Of a stretch of DNA of 6,854 nt, positions 1-6,098 are shown piece by piece. The stretch's first letter is position 1; every line of letters begins with the position of its first letter. The notes beneath the pieces were generated by a model, which saw only the letters and a program-made list of their open reading frames with translations, was not told the origin of the DNA and did not search any database. The position numbers were made by a program, and so were the translations under genes. The DNA is from an uncultured Dialister sp. (lineage in GTDB: Bacteria; Bacillota; Negativicutes; Veillonellales; Dialisteraceae): contig NZ_CAAFRZ010000030.1 of NCBI RefSeq assembly GCF_900765565.1, positions 1 to 6,854 on the forward strand. The letters run 5' to 3'.

Positions 1-249
1 AGCCTGCGGCGCGCCCATCAGCTAACCTCCGTCGCCTTCGGCGCCACCGCCGGGCCCCGAAAGGAAGGCGCCTTAGTGTGCAGTAAAGGTGTGCAGGTCC
101 TGCATAGGACCTGCAAGCCAGCCGCAAGTTGGCGCTTTTACTGCACATCAAAGCGCTTTCCCTTTGGCGGCTGGCCGATCAACTTGGGCCTGGCTCAGCA
201 GTCCTCTGCAGGACTGCTGCCTTTGGAAAAGGGGGACTACCTGACAGCG
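1..249. repeat. Multi-hairpin intergenic element, long copy
   Basis: This non-coding element is repeated at the right end of the window (6709-6854). Shared parts are a block with CTAACCTCCGTC, CCACCGCCGGGCC and GTGTGCAGTAAAGG (about 2-89), and a block starting AACTTGGGCC (181 on). Between them this copy has 91 nt (90-180) where the other has 4 nt. Visible pairings: 33-36 with 40-43 around a TTC loop; 77-87 with 137-147 (11 bp, TGTGCAGTAAA); 93-101 with 106-114 (9 bp, loop GCAT); 117-125 with 167-175 (9 bp); 196-205 with 210-219 (10 bp, loop CTGC). Some of these exclude each other. A 61-codon open frame at 76-261 runs through these hairpins and looks like chance. The element may extend left of the window. 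Confidence 0.75.
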
Positions 250-354
250 GCTAAAAGCTAAAAGCCCCCACACGTTCATACGCTCACTCAGCCACCCATC
301 CCCCGGCCCAAAGGGCCTGTCCAGCTCAAGGCTGAAGGCTCAAGGCTCAAGGCC
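250..354. repeat. Intergenic spacer with two heptamer mini-arrays
   Basis: GCTAAAA occurs twice in tandem at 250-263. AGCTCAA, GGCTGAA, GGCTCAA and GGCTCAA follow each other at 323-350, a 7-nt period with little drift. Between them, 305-317 is a perfect 5-bp hairpin (GGCCC, loop AAA, GGGCC), a motif that recurs at 4328-4340 and 6234-6246. I see no gene or promoter in this stretch. Confidence 0.7.
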
Positions 355-383
355 CCACCCGTCCGCACGACCTTCACCCACGC

Positions 384-421
384 AAAAAATCCCTCCCGCA
401 AGCATAGAACGAGAGAGATTT
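384..421 (-). terminator. Intrinsic terminator of the gat operon
   Basis: On the minus strand AAATCTCTCTC (421-411) pairs with GGGAGGGATTT (397-387). This gives 11 bp with two G-U pairs around a 13-nt loop. The second arm runs into a six-T tract (389-384). The stem begins about 5 nt after the stop codon of the small membrane protein, as expected for the end of a polycistronic transcript. I see no comparable structure between gatC, gatA, gatB and the fourth gene, which supports one four-gene unit. Confidence 0.85.
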
Positions 422-425
422 CCTG

Positions 426-770
426 TTACAGGATGTATTTTCTGACCAAGTACAGGATGAGCGCCGCCCCGAGGACGATAGCTCCTCCTACGAGGAAGAT
501 CCAGGCCGCCGCAATGGCGAGGAGGATGAAGATGCCGAAGCAGACGGCGGCACCCAGGACGAAGAGGGCTTTTTTCCACCAGGGAATATCGTGGAGGCTG
601 AAGGAGTGGATGTGGATGGTGAATCCATCGTCCTCCGGTTCCTCCTTCTTTTCCTCTTCTCCCTGTTCGTTCAGGGTGAGTCCGTTGTAGTCATGGACCT
701 CATCGTCCGACATGGTCCTCGGTTCTTCGTGGACCTCGGTGTGGTCATCGTTTTTCATAGTTTCATTCAT
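426..770 (-). CDS. Small two-helix membrane protein, last gene of the gat operon
   Basis: I do not recognise a family for this 114-residue protein. Residues 1-49 are strongly acidic and polar, rich in D and E, with no signal peptide. Residues 50-67 form a bridge ([18 protein letters not shown]) ending in a Trp-Trp-Lys-Lys membrane-border motif. Residues 68-90 and about 91-109 are two hydrophobic helices joined by a very short turn, and the C-terminus is basic (VRKYIL). By the positive-inside rule the KK before helix 1 and the RK at the end suggest that both termini are cytoplasmic, so the acidic tail would face the cytoplasm. The ATG overlaps the gatB stop (ATGA, 767-770). I see no strong Shine-Dalgarno site, so translational coupling to gatB is likely. 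An internal ATG at 758 is an alternative start. The terminator follows directly. Function is unknown, and position in the operon does not by itself imply a role in tRNA amidation. Confidence 0.8.
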   Translation of the reverse strand: MNETMKNDDHTEVHEEPRTMSDDEVHDYNGLTLNEQGEEEKKEEPEDDGFTIHIHSFSLHDIPWWKKALFVLGAAVCFGIFILLAIAAAWIFLVGGAIVLGAALILYLVRKYIL

Positions 771-2212
771 AAAGATGCAAGTTTCTTATTCAGGAGTTCG
801 TTGATGACTCTCGGGTTGGCTTTGCCTTTGGTGGCCTTCATGATCTGGCCCACCAGGGCGCCTACGGCTTTCTTCTTGCCCGCCTTGAAGTCTTCTACGG
901 CCTTCGGGTTTTCGCTGACCACCTTATCTACCAGGGCCTGGAGGGCACCGGTGTCGGAAATCTGGACGAGGCCCTGGGCTTTGACGATGTCTTCGGCCTT
1001 GCCTCCTTCTTTCCACATGGTGGCAAATACTTTCTTCGCGATCTTTCCGGAAATGGTGCCTTTGGAAATGAGCTTCAGCAGGCCCGCCAGGTTCTCGGCA
1101 GACACCGGAGCCTTCGCGATTTCGATATTGTCATTGGAGAGCTGGCTGGCAAATTCGCCCATGAGCCAGTTCACAGCGGCCTTCGGATCGGCGCCGGCAG
1201 CTACGCAGGCTTCGAAGTAGTCTGCCGTAGCCTTGTCGTTGGTCATGAAGACCGCGTCTTCCGAGGAGAGGCCGAATTCCTTCATGTACCGTTCTTTCCG
1301 GGCATCCGGCAGTTCCGGCAGGGATTTCCGGATGTTTTCGATGTATTCATCGCTTACAGTGAAAGGTACCAGGTCCGGTTCCGGGAAGTAGCGGTAATCG
1401 TTGGCTTCTTCCTTGGTCCGCATGGACTTGGTGACCCCTTCTTTTTCATCCCAGGTCCGGGTTTCCTGGACCACCTTGCCACCGTCTTCCAGCAGTTCTG
1501 CCTGACGCATGGCTTCGTATTCAATGGCCCGTTCTACGCCTTTGAAGGAGTTGATATTTTTGATTTCTGTCTTCGTGCCCAGTTCCTTCTGGCCCACGGG
1601 ACGGACGGAAACGTTGGCATCGCAGCGCAGGCTCCCCTCTTCCATGCGGCAGTCGGAAATGCCTACGTACTGGAGGATGGCTCTCATCTTTTCCATGTAA
1701 GCCACCGCTTCTTTTGCGGACCGCATGTCCGGTTCAGAAACGATTTCCAGGAGCGGCGTGCCGGTGCGGTTATAGTCGACCAGGGAGTAATCGGAGTCGG
1801 TGATGGAGGTGCCGTGATGTACGAGCTTGCCCGCATCTTCTTCCATGTGGGCACGGGTGATGCGGATTCTCCGCTTTTCCCCTTCCACTTCCACGTCCAG
1901 GTAGCCGTGTTCGCAGATAGGCAGGTCAAACTGGGAGGTCTGGAAGTTCTTCGGCAGGTCCGGGTAGTAGTAGTTCTTCCGGTCGAATTTGCTGAACCGG
2001 GAAATTTCGCAGTTCAGTGCAAGGCCAGCCCGGACTGCGTATTCCAGGACCTTCTTATTCAGTACCGGCAGTACGCCCGGGAGGCCCAGGCATACGGGGC
2101 ACACGTTGGTATTGGGATCTGCGCCGAAGGATGTCTTACAGCTGCAGAAGATTTTTGTTTTTGTCTGGAGTTCTGTATGAACTTCCAGGCCGATGACTGC
2201 TTCGTATTTCAT
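767..2212 (-). CDS. gatB: Asp-tRNA(Asn)/Glu-tRNA(Gln) amidotransferase subunit B
   Basis: GatB binds the misacylated tRNA and phosphorylates the Glu or Asp carboxylate with ATP before amidation; it acts in the cytoplasmic GatCAB complex. The 481 residues match the usual family length. The N-terminal catalytic cradle starts with [17 protein letters not shown]. It carries the zinc-site cysteines C23, C25, C38 and C41, then [16 protein letters not shown] (76-91), HMEEDAGK (122-129) and the family signature [17 protein letters not shown] (146-162). From about residue 330 to the end is the helical tail (GatB/YqeY type) that contacts the tRNA elbow; its end contains [12 protein letters not shown]. 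The ATG overlaps the gatA stop as ATGA (2209-2212), with AAAGGAG about 10 nt upstream inside gatA. The gene looks intact. Confidence 0.98.
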   Translation of the reverse strand: MKYEAVIGLEVHTELQTKTKIFCSCKTSFGADPNTNVCPVCLGLPGVLPVLNKKVLEYAVRAGLALNCEISRFSKFDRKNYYYPDLPKNFQTSQFDLPICEHGYLDVEVEGEKRRIRITRAHMEEDAGKLVHHGTSITDSDYSLVDYNRTGTPLLEIVSEPDMRSAKEAVAYMEKMRAILQYVGISDCRMEEGSLRCDANVSVRPVGQKELGTKTEIKNINSFKGVERAIEYEAMRQAELLEDGGKVVQETRTWDEKEGVTKSMRTKEEANDYRYFPEPDLVPFTVSDEYIENIRKSLPELPDARKERYMKEFGLSSEDAVFMTNDKATADYFEACVAAGADPKAAVNWLMGEFASQLSNDNIEIAKAPVSAENLAGLLKLISKGTISGKIAKKVFATMWKEGGKAEDIVKAQGLVQISDTGALQALVDKVVSENPKAVEDFKAGKKKAVGALVGQIMKATKGKANPRVINELLNKKLASL

Positions 2213-3669
2213 TCCTTAATTTCTCCTTTCGGCGCGGTCTTTGTGAATTCCGGATGGGCCTGTTCAAAGGTATAGGCGGTGCGGAGAATGGTTTCTTCTC
2301 CCAGGGTCTTGCCGATGAGCTGCATACCCAGGGGCATGCCGTCCTTGAATCCCACGGGGATGCTGATGGACGGTGCGCCTATGAGGTTTACCGGTACCGT
2401 GCAGATATCTTCCATGTACAGGGACAGGGGATCCGAGAAAGCACCGAACTTGAAGGAGGTGCCGGAAGCGGATGGAGCAGCGATGACATCGCATTTCTTG
2501 AAGGCTTCGTCAAATTCCTGTTTCAGCAGGGTCCTTACCTTCAGTGCCTTCAGGTAGTAAGCGTCGTAGTAGCCGGCAGAGAGCACGTAGTTCCCCAGCA
2601 TGATACGGCGTTTCACTTCTTCGCCGAATCCCTGGCTTCTGGTCTTGATGTACATGTCGATGATATCCTTGCCCCCTTCGGCACGGAAACCATAGGAAAC
2701 GCCGTCGTACCGGGCCAGGTTGGAGCTGGCTTCTGCCGGGGCGATGATGTAGTACACAGACACGCCGCTGTTGATATGGGGAATGGAAACGTCCACGATT
2801 TCAGCGCCTTCCTTTTCATAGAAAGCAAGGGCGTCGTGGATGGCATTCTTCGTTTCTTCCTTAATGCCCTTTCCGAAGAATTCCTTCGGAACGCCGATTT
2901 TCATGCCCTTCACATCCCGTACGAGGGCCTTTCTGTAGTCCTTCTTTTCCTGGGGAATGGAGGTGGAGTCTCTCTCGTCATGGCCGGCGATGGCATTCAG
3001 CACGATGGCCGCATCGGTGATATCCTTTGTAAGGGGTCCGATCTGGTCCAGGGAGGAGGCGAAAGCCAGGAGGCCGTAACGGGAAACGAGGCCGTAGGTG
3101 GGCTTCAGTCCTACAATGCCGTTAAAGGAAGCAGGCTGGCGAATGGATCCGCCGGTATCGGAGCCCAGGGCCCAGATAGCTTCGGTAGCTGCTACGGCAG
3201 CCGCGGAACCGCCGGAAGAACCGCCGGGCACGTAGTCCGTATTCCAGGGGTTCTTCGAGGGTCCGAAGGCAGACCGTTCCGTGGAGGAACCCATGGCGAA
3301 TTCATCCATGTTCGTCTTGCCCAGGGAAATGTAGTCTTCCTTCTTCAGCATTTCAATGACCGTGGCGTCATAGGGGGAAACCCAGTGTTCCAGCATCTTC
3401 GATGCGGCGGTGCAGGTCTCTCCTTTGATGCACATATTATCCTTAATGGCTCCCGGGATGCCGGCGAGGTCGGAGATTTCCTCTCCCCTGCCGATCTTTT
3501 CATCCACCAGGGCCGCCGTCTTCAGCGCACTTTCATCGCTGGTGGACAGATAGGCATGGATGTCACCTTCCACAGCGTCACGGTGAGCAATGATTTTCTT
3601 CGTCAGTTCCACAGCGGAGATTTCTTTCTTCACCAGCTGTTCATGGAGATCATGAATGGTATACTTCAC
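2209..3669 (-). CDS. gatA: Asp-tRNA(Asn)/Glu-tRNA(Gln) amidotransferase subunit A
   Basis: GatA is the glutaminase subunit. It releases ammonia from glutamine and passes it to GatB for transamidation. The protein has 486 residues, normal for the family, and belongs to the amidase signature family. The Ser-cis-Ser-Lys triad is readable as K76 in IPGAIKDN, S151 in [11 protein letters not shown] and S175 in [12 protein letters not shown]. Each lies exactly three positions before the triad of Staphylococcus aureus GatA (K79, S154, S178, from memory). The motifs NPWN (140-143) and [14 protein letters not shown] (187-200) also fit. The start is GTG at 3669, preceded by GGAGGAAGAGCA, which begins at the end of gatC; no ATG fits the conserved N-terminus better. 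It ends in the 4-nt overlap with gatB. Confidence 0.98.
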   Translation of the reverse strand: MKYTIHDLHEQLVKKEISAVELTKKIIAHRDAVEGDIHAYLSTSDESALKTAALVDEKIGRGEEISDLAGIPGAIKDNMCIKGETCTAASKMLEHWVSPYDATVIEMLKKEDYISLGKTNMDEFAMGSSTERSAFGPSKNPWNTDYVPGGSSGGSAAAVAATEAIWALGSDTGGSIRQPASFNGIVGLKPTYGLVSRYGLLAFASSLDQIGPLTKDITDAAIVLNAIAGHDERDSTSIPQEKKDYRKALVRDVKGMKIGVPKEFFGKGIKEETKNAIHDALAFYEKEGAEIVDVSIPHINSGVSVYYIIAPAEASSNLARYDGVSYGFRAEGGKDIIDMYIKTRSQGFGEEVKRRIMLGNYVLSAGYYDAYYLKALKVRTLLKQEFDEAFKKCDVIAAPSASGTSFKFGAFSDPLSLYMEDICTVPVNLIGAPSISIPVGFKDGMPLGMQLIGKTLGEETILRTAYTFEQAHPEFTKTAPKGEIKE

Positions 3670-3681
3670 TGCTCTTCCTCC

Positions 3682-3966
3682 TTAAATAATTTTCGGCACC
3701 TTGAAATAGCCGTCCTCGCTGTCCGGCGCGTTCATCAGTGCTTCTTCGTTTGTAAAGGATGTATGGGGTTCATCTTCCCGCATTACATTGTACTGTTCCA
3801 CTGCATGCACCGTAGGCGGCACATCGGTGGTGTCATACTGGTTCAGTTCTTCCATGTAGGTCAGAATGCTGTTCATGGAGTCCCGCATCTTTTCCAGGTC
3901 CTCCGGAGAAAACTCCAGCCGGGAAAGGAGGGCGATCTTCTTGGCTTCTTCCGTGGTAATCTTCAT
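3682..3966 (-). CDS. gatC: Asp-tRNA(Asn)/Glu-tRNA(Gln) amidotransferase subunit C
   Basis: GatC is the small belt-like subunit that wraps GatA and GatB and stabilises the complex. With the ATG at 3966 it has 94 residues, the normal size, starting MKITTEEAKKIALLSRLEF. The family C-terminus is well kept: REDEPHTSFTNEEALMNAPD, then SEDGYFKVPKII. A GTG two codons upstream (3972) is also in frame, but the Shine-Dalgarno AAGGAAG (3980-3974) lies only 1 nt from it and 7 nt from the ATG, so I chose the ATG. The stop is 12 nt before gatA, and that gap holds the gatA ribosome binding site. It is the first gene of the operon. Confidence 0.96.
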   Translation of the reverse strand: MKITTEEAKKIALLSRLEFSPEDLEKMRDSMNSILTYMEELNQYDTTDVPPTVHAVEQYNVMREDEPHTSFTNEEALMNAPDSEDGYFKVPKII

Positions 3967-3973
3967 AGACACA

Positions 3974-3980
3974 CTTCCTT
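3974..3980 (-). promoter_or_regulatory. Shine-Dalgarno site deciding the gatC start
   Basis: AAGGAAG on the minus strand lies 7 nt before ATG (3966) and only 1 nt before the in-frame GTG (3972). The spacing favours the ATG as the gatC start. Confidence 0.75.
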
Positions 3981-4017
3981 ATTCCATTATTTTCTTTAAA
4001 ATAGAAAATCTTTATCA

Positions 4018-4047
4018 ATTATAGCATAGATAGGGAAGTAGCGGCAA
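4018..4047 (-). promoter_or_regulatory. Candidate sigma-A promoter of the gatCAB operon
   Basis: On the minus strand there is a perfect TATAAT at 4023-4018. A weak -35, TTGCCG (4 of 6 matches), lies at 4047-4042 with an 18-nt spacer. Transcription would start near 4010, giving a leader of about 45 nt that is AT-rich and ends in the gatC ribosome binding site. It lies just downstream, in the direction of transcription, of the GAGACC array at 4064-4105, so that array is close to the upstream promoter region. No operator or T-box leader is visible. Confidence 0.6.
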
Positions 4048-4063
4048 AGGAGGGCACAAAGTG

Positions 4064-4125
<62 letters not shown>

Positions 4126-4132
4126 AAAAGAA

Positions 4133-4167
4133 AGAGTTGAGAGTTGAGGTCCAGCGGCGAAGCCGCA
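4133..4167. repeat. 35-nt repeat, copy 1, with GAA-loop hairpin
   Basis: AGAGTTG occurs twice in tandem, followed by AGGTCCA and a 5-bp hairpin GCGGC-GAA-GCCGC (4154-4166). The stretch 5806-5840 is identical at every position except that the hairpin loop is TTC, the reverse complement of GAA. A looser relative (GAGAGTTGAGGTCC) lies at 6694-6707. Confidence 0.85.
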
Positions 4168-4179
4168 GAAAAGCAACTG

Positions 4180-4375
4180 GTGGCTAGTGGCTAGTAGCCA
4201 GGACTACAGCGGCTACGCCGCCGTAGGGTTCCTGAAGACTCTGCCCCCAAACCGCACAATTGCCTCTGCACAAGGCTCTCCTCCCAGAAGAGAGCTGCCA
4301 ACGGCTGAGAGATGGTGGTGGATTTCCGGCCCGAAGGGCCTGGTCGCCTGGCTACTAGATCTAGCTACTAGCCAC
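4180..4375. repeat. Element with inverted ends, enclosing a hairpin repeat
   Basis: The left end (4180-4202) and the reverse complement of the right end (4347-4375) share GTGGCTAGT at the outside and CTAGTAGCCAGG at the inside; the right copy has 6 nt more between these blocks. The interior 4207-4346 is similar to 6099-6252. It holds hairpins GCGGC-TAC-GCCGC (4209-4221), GCTCTCCTC with GAAGAGAGC (4275-4295, one mismatch, loop CCA), and GGCCC-GAA-GGGCC (4328-4340). An open frame of 63 codons across it has no homology I recognise. With ends like these it could be a MITE-like non-autonomous element, but I see no clear target duplication. Confidence 0.6.
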
Positions 4376-4376
4376 T

Positions 4377-4408
4377 GATTCGCCGCAGGCGAATCCGCCC
4401 GCAGGGCC
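4377..4408. repeat. Two triloop hairpins downstream of the LUD gene
   Basis: GATTCGCC (4377-4384) and GGCGAATC (4388-4395) form a perfect 8-bp stem with loop GCA. Right after it, 4397-4407 is GCCC-GCA-GGGC. Both lie downstream of the LUD gene stop on its transcribed strand, but neither is followed by a T tract, so I do not call an intrinsic terminator. Confidence 0.6.
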
Positions 4409-4430
4409 TAACCACCTGGACCTCCATCCT

Positions 4431-5051
4431 TCACAGCCCCAAATACTCATTAATAATAACCACTTCCATATCCATGAACCGCATTTTCTTATAATAAATG
4501 GCGAGCACATTACAGATCCGATCCGGTGCCCCGCAGTTGTAACAGTGGTCGAAACCGTGGGCCGTGCAGCCGCAGAGAAAATGGTGGCGCTCCACATTCT
4601 TCGGCGCCGCCACATTCCTTGCCCGATAGATGGCATCCTCCAGCGTAGGTGCCAGCTTATTGACGCCGAAGACGAAGTACACCTTTTTATGTCCGAAAAT
4701 GGACCCGGACACCCGGTTTCCCGTGCCGTCCAGGTTCACCAGCACCCCGGTCTCCGAAGCCCCGTTCACAGAAGTGAGGAACACATCCGCCGTCAGCGCC
4801 TTCCGGGCCAGGGAAAGGAAGGAATTCTCTCCTTTCCTGAAGTTGTCCGACTTCTGCACATCGTACACCACATTATGCTTCGAAAGCCTGTCCGAAATCC
4901 CCATGGAAACCAGGGTCTCTGAATCCCCGAATCCCACAGACACTCCGTCAATCTCCCGGTCCAGGTACTCCGCCGCTTCCTCCTTCGTTTCAAAAAGGGA
5001 GCAGTCAAAACGGTTTCTCATAAATGCACGGCGAACTTGTTCAAGATCCAT
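4431..5051 (-). CDS. LUD-domain (LutC/DUF162-like) protein
   Basis: This 206-residue cytoplasmic protein belongs to the LUD family, often annotated as lactate utilization protein. Its fold is related to the CoA-transferase/ribose-5-phosphate isomerase group. Visible family blocks are VGFGDSETLVSMG (39-51), a central LTSVNGASETGVLVNLDGTG (92-111) then NRVSGSIFGHKKVYFVFGVNK (112-132 region), and RARNVAAPKN (143-152). A cysteine-rich tail has C160, C162, C170, C173 and C180 in the CYNCGAPDRICN context. The five cysteines suggest a metal or Fe-S site (inference). The ATG at 5051 has AAGGAG 7 nt upstream. No lutA or lutB partner lies in the window and both sides are repeat DNA, so it appears to be a single gene. 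Its substrate is unknown, and a role in lactate oxidation should not be assumed. Confidence 0.88.
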   Translation of the reverse strand: MDLEQVRRAFMRNRFDCSLFETKEEAAEYLDREIDGVSVGFGDSETLVSMGISDRLSKHNVVYDVQKSDNFRKGENSFLSLARKALTADVFLTSVNGASETGVLVNLDGTGNRVSGSIFGHKKVYFVFGVNKLAPTLEDAIYRARNVAAPKNVERHHFLCGCTAHGFDHCYNCGAPDRICNVLAIYYKKMRFMDMEVVIINEYLGL

Positions 5052-5105
5052 AGTTTAACTCCTTATGCATAAATAAGTGTTTGGCACAAAAAGGATGAAA
5101 ATCAG

Positions 5106-5160
5106 TGAGGAGTCAGGAATGAGGAGTGGATGTGGCGGCACACAATTCATATAGCGCCGC
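5106..5160. repeat. Heptamer array and GC-rich palindrome, copy 1
   Basis: TGAGGAG, TCAGGAA, TGAGGAG and TGGATGT run with a 7-nt period at 5106-5133. Then GCGGCAC (5135-5141) faces GCGCCGC (5154-5160) across a 12-nt loop with one A-C mismatch. The palindrome recurs with a perfect stem at 6060-6085, again with a 12-nt loop. This lies upstream of the LUD gene start. I see no strong promoter hexamers for that gene here. Confidence 0.65.
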
Positions 5161-5202
5161 AGATTATATATTCTACAACAAAGCGGCTGACATAAAAACC
5201 TG

Positions 5203-5262
5203 GCTCCCCCACCGGGGGAGCTGCCGAAGGCTGAGGGGGTGCATTTGCCGCAGTGCGGCTGA
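5203..5262 (+). repeat. GCTCYC-type hairpin repeat, short copy
   Basis: GCTCCCCC (5203-5210) and GGGGGAGC (5214-5221) form a perfect 8-bp stem with loop ACC. It is followed by TGCC-GAA-GGC and TGAGGGGGTG. The same order (stem, then GCC-nnn-GGC, then TGAGRGR) is seen at 4275-4314 and 6169-6210, and in reverse orientation at 6471-6519. A further small stem, GCCGCA with TGCGGC, follows at 5247-5259. Confidence 0.75.
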
Positions 5263-5386
5263 TCAACAAAGCCTATCCACGTCTAACAACTTCCGTCTAT
5301 CCTCTGTCAGCCGTAAGATAATTGCTGTAAGCAGAATCAATAATCCGCACCGCTTTAAAATATGTTACGGCGCACCACCACTCTTA
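5263..5386. other. Gene-free spacer between the LUD and CGGC genes
   Basis: About 120 nt with no supported gene. Read on the minus strand, 5269-5303 shows decayed heptamers of the TAGACGN type. The remainder (about 5304-5386) is more AT-rich, has no copy elsewhere in the window, and may be original intergenic sequence. I see no terminator for the CGGC gene in it. Confidence 0.5.
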
Positions 5387-5428
5387 ACTTTTCCGGTCCT
5401 GTCCCACCTCGACGTCGGCCTCGATCTC
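5387..5428 (-). repeat. Hexamer-array module, copy H2, starting at the CGGC gene stop
   Basis: On the minus strand the units GAGATC, GAGGCC, GACGTC and GAGGTG (5428-5405) are followed by GGACAGGACCGGAAAAG. Copy H3 has GGGACAGG, then a GCCCTGCGGG insert, then GCCGGAAA, so H2 is a shorter version without the hairpin. The first unit begins at the second base of the CGGC gene stop codon (TGA), so gene and repeat overlap by 2 nt. Confidence 0.65.
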
Positions 5429-5780
5429 AGAATTCCCCATGGGTCCCTCTCACCACTTCGATGCCGTGAGACCGGAATACATCGGCCAGCGCCTCTATTT
5501 CCGGGCAGAGTTCCTTAGACCTGCCGTCATCGCAGCAGCAGATGCCAAGATGGATAGCGTCAGGATGAATTTCGAGAATCCGCCGTACCTTCTCCACCAG
5601 GCCCTTATCATTCTCCAGGAGATGGCCGCAGCCGCTGCACTTCATAAAGGCCTCCAGCTCCACCTCTTCCCCATGATACCTTTCGAAAGCCCCCTTCCGC
5701 CGGTTCAAAGCAGAAAAGCACCCGGCTCCGGTGCAGACGTCCTCTGATTTTGGACAGGTAATGATGACGATACGTTTCAT
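5427..5780 (-). CDS. CGGC-domain protein
   Basis: This 117-residue cysteine-rich protein matches the CGGC domain family (PF08821 by memory), a small domain proposed to bind metal and of unproven function. Landmarks in order: C9 in IITCPKSEDVC, C16 and C21 in CTGAGCFSALNRRKGAFERY, EEVELEAFMKCSGCGH (38-53) with C48 and C51, then PDAIHLGICCCDD (73-85) with C81-C83, C92 in CPEIEAL, and the closing VVRGTH (109-114). Here the eponymous CGGC reads CSGC, keeping both cysteines. The ATG at 5780 has a strong AGGAGG 5 nt upstream. The length is near that of the whole domain. It stands alone between repeats: a 35-nt repeat ends about 12 nt upstream of its ribosome binding site, and a hexamer array starts at its stop codon. 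I see no convincing promoter; CATAAT at 5845-5840 is a weak -10 candidate. Confidence 0.85.
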   Translation of the reverse strand: MKRIVIITCPKSEDVCTGAGCFSALNRRKGAFERYHGEEVELEAFMKCSGCGHLLENDKGLVEKVRRILEIHPDAIHLGICCCDDGRSKELCPEIEALADVFRSHGIEVVRGTHGEF

Positions 5781-5802
5781 ATGTGCCTCCTGAGAAATAG
5801 AT

Positions 5803-5840
5803 TTGAGAGTTGAGAGTTGAGGTCCAGCGGCTTCGCCGCA
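5803..5840. repeat. 35-nt repeat, copy 2, with TTC-loop hairpin
   Basis: Three TTGAGAG-type heptamers (5803-5823) lead into the hairpin GCGGC-TTC-GCCGC (5827-5839). Positions 5806-5840 match 4133-4167 except for the loop. It lies immediately upstream of the Shine-Dalgarno site of the CGGC gene (5791-5786), so it is probably within that gene's leader or promoter. Confidence 0.85.
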
Positions 5841-5843
5841 TTA

Positions 5844-5962
5844 TGTGACACTATACCTAACTCGTCATCTCGAGCGGTGGTAAACGCCTTAGTGACTCTA
5901 CTGCCAAGAATCGCTACAGCTTCGATGAGTCGAGAGATCTTTCTGGTAAATGACTATGACGG
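5844..5962. repeat. 119-nt direct repeat, copy 1
   Basis: It aligns without a gap to 6545-6663, with about 90 of 119 positions identical by hand count. Best-kept parts are GTCATYTCGAGCGGTG, GTGACTCTAC, CGCTACAGC, GATGAGTCGAGARATCT and CTGGTAAATGACT. The inner ends can pair: ATCTC (5867-5871) with GAGAT (5934-5938). The GTCATTTCGAG...TCGAGAAATC pattern resembles dispersed elements I recall from many bacterial genomes. No open frame is conserved. Confidence 0.8.
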
Positions 5963-6059
5963 GGTTGCAACGCCATAGAGGGGCAGAAGAAAGGGCAAGG
6001 GCCTGCGGCTGGGGGTGATGGAAGGTGGCTGAGGTGACTGAAGTGATTGTCGGTTGGTG
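5963..6059. repeat. Spacer with 9-nt degenerate tandem and GGCCTGCGGC motif
   Basis: GGCCTGCGGC at 6000-6009 is the same core found in the hexamer-array modules, here without an array. GTGGCTGAG, GTGACTGAA and GTGATTGTC follow at 6025-6051 as a drifting 9-nt tandem. I see no gene. Confidence 0.5.
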
Positions 6060-6085
6060 GCGGCGCACAGATTAGTTAGCGCCGC
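6060..6085. repeat. GC-rich palindrome, copy 2
   Basis: GCGGCGC (6060-6066) and GCGCCGC (6079-6085) form a perfect 7-bp stem with a 12-nt AT-rich loop. Copy 1 at 5135-5160 has the same geometry with one mismatch. Confidence 0.7.
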
Positions 6086-6098
6086 TTTATAATAGACG

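Noticed and set aside
76..261. 61-codon plus-strand open frame at the left end
   Set aside because: It lies wholly inside the multi-hairpin repeat, has no convincing ribosome binding site, and is not kept in the partner copy, which lacks 91 nt of it.
591..1220. 209-codon plus-strand open frame across the gatB end and the membrane gene
   Set aside because: Antisense shadow of two coupled genes. Its hydrophobic look comes from reading their codons in reverse.
3970..3972. GTG as the start of gatC, adding two residues
   Set aside because: The Shine-Dalgarno site would be only 1 nt away; the ATG at 3966 has 7 nt spacing and gives the usual N-terminus.
2254..3999. 581-codon open frame on the plus strand, antisense to gatA and gatC
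   Set aside because: It covers clearly real, conserved genes on the other strand, has no family I recognise, and is explained by GC-rich third positions of gatA.
4205..4346. Possible T-box leader, suggested by AGAGAGCTGCC and GGCTGAGAG
   Set aside because: No TGGNACCGCG-type antiterminator box, no terminator after it and no downstream aminoacyl-tRNA synthetase or amino-acid gene. The motif is shared by a dispersed repeat.
5126..5518. 130-codon plus-strand open frame running into the CGGC gene
   Set aside because: It passes through three repeat families and then overlaps the CGGC coding region in antisense; no recognisable domain.
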